Shown: one piece after another, positions 1 through 10,748 of the stretch | How positions within the stretch are numbered: the stretch's first letter is position 1 | Layout of the letters: each line of letters opens with the position of its first letter | Assembly (NCBI GenBank): GCA_945910005.1 | Contig: OX246737.1 | Coordinates: forward strand, 80,438,245-80,502,244 | DNA from: Isoperla grammatica | Taxonomy: Eukaryota; Arthropoda; Insecta; Plecoptera; Perlodidae | DNA: 64,000 bases | Direction: 5' to 3' | Notes under the pieces: generated by a model | What the model saw: only the letters and a program-made list of their open reading frames with translations | Database searches by the model: none | Told to the model about the DNA's origin: nothing | Position numbers and translations under genes: made by a program

Positions 1-641
1 TACAGTGTTCCACCGATATGATTCGCATTTGCGGACCATTGAAGTTAGATGCACATAGTATGCTGCCGAAATGGCTTACGCAGTCAGACCTTTCTCACTA
101 ATTATTTGGAATTTTGGTAGCTATCATAGAATGGCTACAATGACGTGTTATGTTTAATGACTTTCACGGCAAAAATGCAAACGCTAACAACGAACTTGGT
201 CGACAAATTAAAAAGCTTTTATCATAATTTAAAAGCGGGTTATTGTATGATTAAACAATATTACATTATAGATATAGTCTATATCTACATTATGGAACTT
301 TCCATACACTGATAGGTTTAATAGTTTATGAATGAGAGCATATTGAGTAGACCACGGTCGAATGAACAAATGCGGTGATCCATTGAAAAATCAACTTGAA
401 GGTTTTAATTTATTTAAATAAAACTTCTCAACGGATTTAAATACTATTTCGTGCAATTATTAGCATCATATCGAGAAATAATGAACACAAATTCTAAGAT
501 TGTAACTTAAACCGCCATCTTGTAAACAAGAATTTTGTTTATTTTAAAGGTTTTTTTTTGTAAGAGTAATATGATATTCAAGAGATTTGTTTGATTAACA
601 AAAAAAAAACGCTCATCTGGCAACGCGGAGCGTTTTCCTAG
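1..641 (+). mobile_element. Array unit L0, partial at window edge
   Basis: Only the last half is present, starting inside the third internal monomer. It ends with the canonical 3' terminus (hairpin AACGC-GGA-GCGTT, then TTC and CTAG at 638-641) and joins the next unit with a single T between CTAG and TAGATGAG. Confidence 0.8.
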
Positions 642-1977
642 TTAGATGAGCGTAGCGAAGCGGAGTGAATCTCTCCATACAACTCGATCAGCGCTTTGTC
701 TGTGTGTATGTATGTCTGTATGTATGTATGTCTGTATGTATGTGCGCTAAATTTTGTTCGTCGCGCACAGGTCAAACGGCTTGACGTATTTGGCTGAAAA
801 TTTCTGTCAACATTTGTGACTACTAAACTCGATGCTGTTAACATAACCAGCAAAATTCGTCAAGATGCCAACCTACAAAAAATTAATAACTGAAAAATAA
901 AATTTGTTTATTTATTTAATAAAATGAAAACTTACAAACGGATTTAAATAATGTTTCACATGTAGGTTTATATCAACAGTACCAACAATTGACAATAATT
1001 TCAAAATTGTACGTTTATCCGCCATGTTATTAAAAATTATCGTTTATTTACAACAATAATTTCTTCATTTGTACAGTGTTCCGCCCATATGATTCGCATT
1101 TGCGGACTTTTGCAATTAGATGCACATAGTATACACCAAAAATAGCGTACGTAACAATTCCTCTGCACTATTATTTGGAATTTCGATAGCTGTCATAGAA
1201 TGGCTACAATGACATTAGATGCCAACCTACAAAAAATTAACAACTGAAACACGTGTTTTGTTATTTATTTATTTTAATTAAAACTTACACACGGATATTA
1301 ATGATTTTTTATATGTCGGTCCACATCAATAGTACCAACACTTGATAACAGTTTCAAAATTGTAGTTTTAACCGCCATGTTATAAACAAATATTGTTTAT
1401 TTACGGCAGTACTTTTTTTCGTTTTTACAGTGTTCCACCGATATGCTTCGCATTTGCGGACCGTTAAAGTACGATGCACATAGTATGCTGAAATGGCTTA
1501 CGCAGTCAGACCTTTCTCACTATGTATTTGGAATTTTGTTAGCTATCATAGAATGGCTACAATGACGTGTTATGTTTTATGACTTTCACGGCAAACATGC
1601 AAATGTTAACAACAAACTTGGTCGACAATTTAAAAAGCTTTTATTATAGTTTAAATGCGAGTAATTGTATGATAAAGTAATATTGCATGCTAGATATAGT
1701 CTGTATCTACATTATGGAACTTTCCATACACTGATAGGTTTAATAGTTTATGACTTAGAGCCGATTGAGTAGACCACGGTCGAATGAAATTATGCGGAAA
1801 TCCATTGAAATGAACTTGAAGGTTTTAATTCTTGACGGATTTTAATAATATTTCGTGCAGTTATTAACAACATATAGACAAATAATATACACAAATTCTA
1901 AGGTTGTAACTTGAACCACCATCTTTTTGAAAAATCATGTGTACATTATAAAGGTATTTGTGTTGTTGTAAGAGTAA
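642..1977 (+). mobile_element. Array unit L1, 3' end shortened
   Basis: Complete 5' head with microsatellite at about 700-742. It lacks the hairpin/CTAG end: the body stops at AGAGTAA and the next unit's TTAGATG follows at once. The same joint recurs in the right arm at 31,543, 37,290 and 43,926. Confidence 0.8.
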
Positions 1978-3423
1978 TTAGATGAGCGTTGCGAAGCGGA
2001 GTGAATCTTTCCATACAACTCGATCGGCGCTTTGTCTGTGTGTCTGTCTGTATGTATGTATGTATGTATGTATGTCTGTCTGTATGTCTGTATGTGCGCT
2101 AAATTTTGTTCGTCGCGCACAGGTCAAACAGCTTGACGTATTTGGCTGAAATTTTCGGGCAACGTTTGTGACCACTAAACTCGATGCTGTTAACATAACC
2201 AGCAAAATTCGTCAAGATGCCAACCAACAAAAAATTAATTTCTGAAAAACAAAATTTGTTTATTTATTTAATTAAATTAAAACTTACATACGGATTTAAA
2301 TGATGTTTCACTTGTACGTTAACATCAACAATACCAACACTTGACAGTAGTTTAAAAATTGTAAGTTCATCCGCCATGTTATAAAAAAATATTGTTTATT
2401 TCCGACAATACTTTCTTCATTTTTACAGTGTTCCACCGATATGATTCGCATTTGCGGACTATTGCAGTTAGATGCACATAGTATACACAAAACATAGCGT
2501 ACGTAACAATACCTATGCACTATTATTTGTAATTTCGATAGCTGTCATAGAATGGCTGCAATAACGTAAAATGCCAACCTACAAAAAATTAACATCTGAA
2601 ACACATGTTTTGTTGTTTATTTAATTAAATTAAAACTTACACACCGATATAAATAATTTTTTTAAAATATAAGTCCACATCAATAGTACCAATACTCGAC
2701 AACTGTTTTAAAATTGTTGCTTTAACCGCCATGTTATAAACAAATATTGTTTATTTATGGCAGTAATTTTCTTCGTTTTTACAGTGTTCCACCGATATGA
2801 TTCGCATTTGCGGACCGTTGAAGTTAGATGCATATAGTATGCTGCCGAAATGGCTTACGCAGTCAGACCTTTCTCACTATGTATTTGGATTTTTGATAGC
2901 TATCATAGAATGGCTACAATGACGTGTTATGTTTTATAACTTTCACGGCAAAAATGCAAATGTTAACAACGAACTTGGTCGACAAATTAAAAAGCTTTTA
3001 TTATGATTTAAAAGCGAGTAATTGTATGATTAATTAGTTTTACATTTTAGATATAGTCTGTATCTACATTATGGAACTATCTATACACTGATAGGTTTAA
3101 TAGTTTATGAATTAGAGCCTATTGAGTAGACCACGGTCGAATGAACTTATGCGGAAATCCATTGAAATGAACTTGAAGGTTTTAATTCTTATTGGATTTT
3201 AATAATATTCCGTGCAGTTATTAGCAACATATCGACAAATAATAAACACAAATTCTAAGGTTGTAACTTGATCCACCATCTTTTTGAAAAATCATTTGTA
3301 CATTATAAAGGTATTTTTGTTTTTGTAAGAGTAATTTGATATGCAAATGATATGTTTGATTTACTTTAAAAAAATCGCTCATCTGGCAACGCGGAGCGTT
3401 TTCCTAGTATGATATGCAAATGA
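1978..3423 (+). mobile_element. Array unit L2 with 16-bp tail remnant
   Basis: Microsatellite at about 2,034-2,097. The canonical CTAG ends at 3,407, but 16 further bases (3,408-3,423) follow before the next 5' end. They match the internal sequence that normally lies about 50 bp before the 3' terminus, so they are a stub of another 3' segment. A near-identical stub occurs in the right arm at 21,480-21,495. Confidence 0.8.
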
Positions 3424-3629
3424 TTAGATGAGCGTAGCGAAGCGGAGTGAATCTTTCCATACAACTCGATCGGCGCTTTGTCTGTGTGTACGTATGTATG
3501 TATGTATGTGCGCTAAATTTTGTTCGTCGCGCACAGGTCAAACGGCTTGACGTATTTGGCTGAAATTTTCAGGCAACGTTCATGACTACTAAACTCGATG
3601 CTGTTAACATAACCAGAAATATTCGTTAA

Positions 3630-4340
3630 GATGCCAACCTACAAAAAATGAATTACTGAAAAATTAAATTTGTTTATTTATTTAATTAAATGAAAACTTA
3701 CTAACGGATTTAAATAATGTTTCACTTGTAGGTTAATATCAACAGTACCAACAATTGGCAATTATTTCAAAATTGTACGTTTATCCGCCATGTTATAAAA
3801 AAATATTGTTTATTTACAACAATAATTTCTTTATTTTTACAGTGTTCCGCTGATATGATTCGCATTTGCGGAATTTTGCAATTAGATGCACATAGTATAC
3901 ACCAAAAATAGCGTACGTAACAATACCTATGCACTATTATTTAGAATCTCGATAGCTGTCATAAAATGGCTACAATGACATAAGATGCCAACCTACAAAA
4001 AATTAATAACTGAAACACATGTTATTCTATTTATTTAACTAAATTAAAACTTACACACGGATATTATTGATTTTTTATATGTAGGTGCACATCAATACTA
4101 CCAACACTCGACATTAGTTTCCAAATTGTAGCTTTAACCGCCATGTTATAAACAAATATTGTTTATTTACGGAAGTAATTTTCTTCGTTTTTACAGTGTT
4201 CCACCGATATGATTCGCATTTGCGGACCATTGAAGTTAGATGCACATAGTATGCTGCCGAAATCGCTAACGCAGTCAGACCTTTCTCACTATGTATTTGG
4301 AATTTTGATAGCTATCTTAGAATAGCTACAATGGCGTGTT
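3630..4340 (+). repeat. Internal ~355-bp monomer duplication (example in L3)
   Basis: Two adjacent monomers begin with the same sequence, GATGCCAACCTACAAAAAAT, at 3,630 and 3,984. Both then carry a TTTATTTAATTAAA stretch, a CCGCCATGTTATAA motif, an ACAGTGTTCC block followed by a GATATGATTCGCATTTGCGG block, and TAGCTGTCATA or TAGCTATCTTA. The 3' third of the unit is a third, weaker relative. The pattern recurs in every full-length unit. Confidence 0.8.
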
Positions 4341-4797
4341 ATATTTAATGACCTTCACGGCAAACATGCAAATGTTAACAACGAACTTGGTCGACAAATT
4401 AAAAAGCCTTTATTATTATTTAAAAGCGGGTAATTGGATAATTAATTAATATTACAATTTAGATATAGTCTGTATCTACATTATAGAACTTTCCATACAC
4501 TGATAGGTTCAATAGTTTATGAACTAGAGCCTATTGAGTAGACCACGGTCGAATGAAATTATGCGGAAACCCATCAACTTGAAGGTTTTAATTTCTTTAA
4601 AGAAAACTTCTTAACGGATTTAAATAATATTTCGTGCATTTATTAGCAACATATCAAGAAATAATATACTTAAGTTATAAGGCTGTAACTTGATCCGCCA
4701 TCTTGTGAAAAATCATATGTTTATTATAAATGTTTTTTTTTTTTTAAGAGTAATATGATATGCAAATGATTTATTTGATTTGATACATTGAAAAAAT

Positions 4798-4829
4798 CGC
4801 TCATCTGTCAACGCGGAGCGTTTTCCTAG
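4798..4829 (+). other. 3' terminus of unit (example): hairpin + CTAG
   Basis: Order: CGCTCATCT (inverse complement of AGATGAGCG at the 5' end), a short spacer, the hairpin AACGC-GGA-GCGTT, TTC, then CTAG and a flanking T. A 3' hairpin followed by CTRR with T after it is the known Helitron 3' signature; a subterminal inverted repeat is the known Helentron/HINE feature. The sequence is observed directly, the family is inferred. Confidence 0.65.
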
Positions 4830-6262
4830 TTAGATGAGCGTAGCGAAGCGGAGTGAATCTCTCCATACAACTCGATCGGCGCTTTGTCTGTGTGTATGTC
4901 TGTACGTATGTATGTCTGTATGTATGTCTGTATGTGCGCTAAATTTTGTTCGTCGCGCACAGGTCAAACGGCTTGACGTATTTGGCTGAACTTTTCGGTC
5001 AACATTTGTGACTACTAAACTCGATGCTGTTAACATAACCAGCAAAATTCGTCAAGATGCCAACCTACAAAAAATTAATTCCTTAAAAACAAAAATTGTT
5101 TATTTATTTAATTAAATGAAAACTTAAAAACGGATTATAATATTGTTTCACTTGTAGATTAACATCAACAGTACCAACACTTGACAAAAGTTTCAAAATT
5201 GTAAGTTTATCCGCCATGTTATAAAAAAATATTGTTTATTTACTACAATAATTTCTTTATTTTTACAGTGTTCCACCGATATGATTTGCATTTGTGGACT
5301 ATTGCAGTTTGATGCACAAAGTATACACCAAACATAGCGTACGTAACAATACCTATGCAATATTATTTGGAATTTCTATAGCTGTCATAGAATGGCTACA
5401 ATGACGTAAAATGCCAACCTACAAAAAATTAACAACTGAAACACATGTTTTGTTATTTATTTAATTAAATTAAAACCTCCACACTGATATAAATAATTTT
5501 TTATATGTAAGTCCACATCTATAGTACCAACACACGACCACAGTTTAAAAATTGTAGCTTTAACCGCCATGTTATAAACAAATATTGTTTATTTACGGTA
5601 GTAATTTTCTTCGTTTTTACAGTGTTCCACCGATATGATTCGCATTTGCGGACCATTGAAGCTAGATGCACATAGTATGCTGCCGAAATGGCTTACGCAG
5701 TCAGACCTTTCTTACTATGTATTTGGATTTTTGATAGCTATCATAGAATGGCTACAATGACGTGTTATATTTAATGACCTTCACGGCAAACATGCAAATG
5801 TTAACAACGAACTTGGTCGACAAATTAAAAAGCTTTTATTATGATTTAAAAGCGGGTTATTGTATGATAAATTAATAAAACATTTTAGATATAGTCTGTA
5901 TCTACATTATGGAACTTTCCATACACTGATAGGTTTAATAGTTTATGAATTAGAGCCTATTGAGTAGACCACGGTCGAATGAAATTATTCGGAAATCCAT
6001 CAACTTGAAGGTTTTAATTTCTTTAAAGAAAACTTCTTAGTGGATTTAAATTATATTTCGTGCATTCATTAGCAACATATCAAGAAATAATATACTTAAG
6101 TTTTAATGTTGTGACTTGATCCGCCATCTTGTAAAAAAATCATATGTTTATTATAAAGGTTTTTTTTTTTTTTTTTAAAGAGTAATATGATATGCAAATG
6201 ATTTATTTGATTTGATACATTGAAAAAAATCGCTCATCTGTCAACGCGGAGCGTTTTCCTAG
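4830..6262 (+). mobile_element. Array unit L4
   Basis: Microsatellite at about 4,888-4,936. It has a canonical CTAG end at 6,262 but is followed by an extra 3' terminal fragment rather than directly by a new 5' end. Confidence 0.8.
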
Positions 6263-6319
6263 TATGTTTGATTTACTTTAAAAAAATCGCTCATCTGGCA
6301 ACGCGGAGCGTTTTCCTAG
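6263..6319 (+). mobile_element. Orphan 3'-terminal fragment
   Basis: 57 bp that repeat only the last part of a unit (TTTGATTTACTTT, AAAAAATCGCTCATCTGG, hairpin, CTAG). It lies between the CTAG of L4 and the 5' end of L5, so two 3' termini stand in series. Confidence 0.75.
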
Positions 6320-7724
6320 TTAGATGAGCGTAGCGAAGCGGAGTGAATCTCTCCATACAACTCGATCGGCGCTTTGTCTGTGTGTATGTGTGTGTATGTA
6401 TGTATGTATGTATGTGCGCTAAATTTTGTTCGTCGCGCACAGGTCAAACGGCTTGACGTATTTGGCTGAAATTTTCGGGCAACGTTTGTGACCACTAAAC
6501 TCGATGCTGTTAACATAACCAGAAAAATTCGTCAAGATGCCAACCTACAAAAAAATAATTACTGAAAAATAAAATTTGTTTATTTATTTAATTAAATGAA
6601 AACTTACTAATGGATTTAAATAATGTTTCACTTGTAGATTAACATCAACAGTACCAACACTTGACAAAAGTTTCAAAATTGTAAGTTCATCCGCCATATT
6701 ATAAAAAAATATTGTTTATTTACTACAATAATTTCTTCATTTTACAGTGTTCCACCGATATGATTCGCATTTGCGGACTATTGCAGTTAGATGCACATAG
6801 TATACACCAAACACAGCGTACGTAACAATACCTATGCACTTTTATTTGGAATTTCGATAGCTGTCATAGAATGGCTACAATGACGTAAGATGCCAACCTA
6901 CAAAAAATTAACAACTGAAACACATGTTTTGTTATTTATTTAATTAAATTAAAACTTACAAACCGATATAGATAATGTTTTATGTGTAGGTTCACATCAT
7001 TAGTACTAATAATTGACAAAAGTTTTAAAATTGTAGCTTCAACCGCCATGTTGTAAATAAATATTGTTTATTTGCGGCTATTAATTTCGTCATTTTTACA
7101 GTGTTTCACCGATATGATTCGCATTTGCGGACCATTGAAGTTAGATGCACATAGTATGCTGCCGAAATGGCTTACGCAGTCAGACCATTCTCACTGTGTA
7201 TTTGGAATTTTGATAGCTAGCATAGTATGGCTACAATGACGTGTTATGTTTTATGACTTTCACGGTAAAAATGCAAATGTTAACAACAAACTTGGTCGAC
7301 AAATTAAAAAGCTTTTGTTATGATTTAAAAGCGGGTTATTATATAATAATTTTATATAACATTTTAGATATAGTCTGTATCTACATTATGGAACTTTCCG
7401 TACACTGGTAGGTTTAATAGTTTATGAATTAGAGCCTATTGAGAAGACCACGGTCGAATGAAATTATGCGGAAATCCTTTGAAATGAACTTGAAGGTTTT
7501 AATTCTTTGACGGATTTTAATAATATTTCGTGCAGTTATTAGCAACATATCGACAAATAATATACACAAATTCTAAGGTTGTTACTTGAACCACCATCTT
7601 GTAAACAAGAATTTTGTTTATTGTAAAGGTTTTTTTTGTATGAGTAATATGATATTCTAAAGATTTGTTTGCTTTAATACATTGAAAAAACTCGCTCATC
7701 TGGCAACGCGGAGCGTTTTCCTAG
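6320..7724 (+). mobile_element. Array unit L5
   Basis: 1,405 bp with canonical ends; microsatellite at about 6,378-6,414. Its CTAG at 7,721-7,724 is followed not by another unit but by about 560 bp of unrelated sequence. Confidence 0.8.
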
Positions 7725-8283
7725 TAACAAACCACGTACAAGGTATACAAGTAGACCTTGAGCACATAATTTTGACACTATAACAGGCCGTGAAATTGTC
7801 TCAATAGGTAATGAAGTTTTCCTGCTTTGACCAATCACAGCAAGGGAGACGTTCCCAGTAGCTAACTGCCAAATAATATGGAATTGAAATACGGGAAAAT
7901 GGTAACTGCCAGTTATAAGTGACTAATAAATTTAACTGTTGAGTAGTTAAAGTGAAAAGTAAATTTAACTGCCAGGTACTCCAACTTTGGTGTATTTCCA
8001 CCGTGAGTTAGCCTAACTGGCAAGTAAATTTGATCCTATCTGACAAGTGAACTAACTGATAGATCGGGTGCCTGTTAAGCGATAACTGACAGTTAACGTT
8101 ATGAAAAGATGGCTGCTCGGAGAATAGGTTATGTTGATCACGATGTAGTTGATGCCTTTTCCGATAAAAATGAAGACCCTTTCACATTTCTTAATTTGAT
8201 TTTCGGAAAACGGTAAAACATATGTTTCTTTTTAAATGAGAATATAAATAAATAACAATATTCACGTCAGTAACATCTTCTAA
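7725..8283. other. Non-array insertion with short candidate exon
   Basis: About 560 bp without similarity to the unit, replacing the 5' head of the following unit. It contains several copies of an AACTGNCAG/TAACTG-type motif (7,865-8,100). On the + strand a 35-codon reading frame (8,109-8,216) starts in a good context (AAGATGGCTGC) and reads MAARRIGYVDHDVVDAF at its start; a possible splice donor (CG/GTAAAA) lies at its end. I do not recognise the peptide. It could be a captured gene fragment, or chance. Confidence 0.4.
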
Positions 8284-9635
8284 TTTGTCTGTGTGTCTGT
8301 CTGTATGTATGTATGTCTATCTGTATGTGCGCCAAATTTTGTTCGTCGCGCACAGGTCAAACGGCTTGACGTATTTTGCTGAACTTTTCGGGCAACATTT
8401 GTGACCACTAAACTCGATGCTGTTAACATAACCACAAAATTCGTCAAGATGCCAACCTACAAAAAAATAATTTCTGAAAAACAAAATTTGTTTATTTATT
8501 TAATTAAACTAAAACTTATGCACGGATTTTAATTTTCTTACACTTGTAGGTTAACATCAATAGTGTTAACACTTGACAATAGTTTCAAAATTGTAAGTTT
8601 GCCCGTCATGTCATAAAAAAATATTGTTTATTTACAACAATAATTTCTTTATTTTTACAGTGTTCCACCGATATCGTTCGCATTTGCGGATCTTTGCAGT
8701 AAGATGCACATAGTAAACATAAAAATAGCGTACGCAATCATACCTTTCTCGTTATTATTTGGAATGTCGATAGGTGTCTTAAAAAGGCTACAATGACGGA
8801 AGATGCCAACCTACAAAAAATTAACAACTGAAACACATGTTTTGTTATTTATTTAATTAAATTAAAACTTACACACCGATATAAATGATTTTTTATTTGT
8901 AAGTCCACATCAATAGTACCAACACACGACAACAGTTATAAAATTGTAGCTTCAACCGCCTAATAAACAAATATTGTTTATTTACGGCAGTAATTTTCTT
9001 CGTTTTTACAGTGTTCCACCGATATGATTCGCATTTGCGGACCATTGAAGTGAGATGCACATAGTATGCTGCCGAAATGGCTTACGCAGTCAGACCTTTC
9101 TCACTATGTATTTGGAATTATGATAGCTATCATAGAATGGCTACAATGACGTGTTATATTTAATGACCTTCACGGCAAACATGCAAATGTTAACAACGAA
9201 CTTGGTCGACAAATTAAAAGGCTTTTATTATGATTTAAAAGCGGGTTATTGTATAATTAATTAATATTAAATTTTAGATATAGTCTGTATCTACATTAGG
9301 GAACTTTCCATACACTGATAGGTTTAATAGTTTATGAATTAGAGCCTATTGAGTAGACCACGGTCGAATGAAATTATGCGGAAATCCATCAACTTGAAGG
9401 TTTTAATTTTCTTAACGGATTTAAATAATTATTCCTGCATTTATTAGCAACAAATCAAGAAATAATATACTTAAGTTATACCTAATGTTGTTACTTGATC
9501 CGCCATCTTGTAAAAAAATCATATGTTTATTATAAAGGTATTTTTTTTTAAAAGAGTAATATGATATGCAAATGATTTATTTGATTTGATACATTGAAAT
9601 AAATCGCTCATCTGTCAACGCGGAGCGTTTTCCTA
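8284..9635 (+). mobile_element. Array unit L6, 5' head truncated
   Basis: Similarity begins inside the head at TTTGTCTGTGTG, just before the microsatellite (about 8,287-8,330), so the TTAGATGAGCG end is missing. It runs to a canonical 3' end with CTAG at 9,632-9,635, the last + strand terminus before the array reverses. Confidence 0.8.
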
Positions 9636-9934
9636 GTGTTAAATAATATTTACTTTCTGTTTACGGCAATCTATATTGTCCTTCTTACACTATTCCACTA
9701 ATATGCTTCGCATTTGAGGACCATTGAAGTAACATGCACCTAATGTGCATGGTAAATGGCAGCAGTAGCTATATACCTTTCTATGCAACAGAATAGCAAC
9801 AATGGCGAGTTATATTTGATGCCATGTGCGGTTAAAAATCGAATACTGTCGACATTTCAAAATGTATTTTTCTGGTTTGCACTCGGTTTTTGTATGATTT
9901 ATCTGTAGAGGAATAGAATTGACTAGTATCTACA
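9636..9934 (+). repeat. Array centre: diverged monomer between facing 3' ends
   Basis: 299 bp between two 3' termini that face each other (CTAG ending at 9,635; its complement starting at 9,935). The segment is not unique: ATGCTTCGCATTTGAGGACC and the following ATTGAAGT at 9,702-9,730, and TATCTACA at its end, align with the third monomer in + orientation, but it is far more diverged than any array copy. It may be an old solitary copy into which the two arms were built. Confidence 0.65.
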
Positions 9935-10744
9935 CTAGGAAAACGCTCCGCGTTGACAGATGAGCGATTTTTTTCAATGTATCAAATCAAATAAATCATT
10001 TGCATATCATATTACTCTTTAAAAAAAAATACCTGTATCATAAACATATGATTTTTTTACAAGATGGCGGATCAAGTTACAAACTTATAACTTAAGTATA
10101 TTGTTTTTTGATATGTTGCTAATAAATGCACGAAATATTGTTTAAATCCGTTAAGAAGTTTTCTTTAAAGAAATTAAAACCTTCAAGTTGATGGATTTCC
10201 GCATAATTTGATTCGACCGTGGTCTACTCAATAGGCTCTAATTAATAAACTATTAAACCTATCAGTGTATGGAAAGTTCCATAATGTAGGTTCAGACTAT
10301 ATCTAAAATGTAATATTAATAATTCATACAATAACCCGCTTTTAAATCATAATAAAAGCTTTTTAATTTGTCGACCAAGTTCGTTGTTTACATTTGCATG
10401 TTTGCCGTGAAGGTCATAAAACATAACACGTCATTGTAGCCATTCTATGATAGCTATCAAAATTCCAAATACATAGTGAGAAAGGTCTGACTGCGTAAGC
10501 CATTTTGGCAGCATTCTATGTGCATCTAACTTTAACGGTCCGCAAATGCGAAGCATATCGGTGGAACACTGTAAAAACGAAAAAAAGTACTGCCGTAAAT
10601 AAACAATATTTGTTTATAACATGGTGGTTAAAACTACAATTTTGAAACTGTTATCAAGTGTTGGTACTATTGATGTGGACCGACATATAAAAAATCATTA
10701 ATATCCGTGTGTAAGTTTTAATTAAAATAAATAAATAACAAAAC

Positions 10745-10748
10745 ACGT
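10745..10748. repeat. Target site duplication ACGT, left copy
   Basis: ACGT directly precedes the TGTGACGG start of the 5' LTR; the matching copy follows the 3' LTR. Sister units (for example 29,494-29,505) show the uninterrupted site AAACACGTGTTT, a perfect 12-bp palindrome. Confidence 0.9.

Larger units (their letters stand above)
3424..4829 (+). mobile_element. Array unit L3, reference full-length copy
   Basis: A good reference copy of 1,406 bp: head 3,424-3,629 with microsatellite at about 3,483-3,510; monomer A 3,630-3,983; monomer B from 3,984 to about 4,340; a more diverged third monomer to about 4,790; 3' terminus 4,798-4,829. Both joints are canonical or near-canonical. Confidence 0.85.
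1..9635 (+). repeat. Left arm of giant HINE-like tandem array
   Basis: Head-to-tail units of about 1.35-1.45 kb, all on the + strand: one partial unit at the window edge, five complete ones and one lacking its 5' head. Each complete unit starts TTAGATGAGCG, passes through a TATG/TCTG microsatellite and ends in a hairpin plus CTAG or a shortened version of that end. The arm continues to the left of the window. The repeat structure is seen directly; the assignment to Helitron/Helentron-derived (HINE) elements is inferred from the termini and microsatellite head. Confidence 0.9.
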
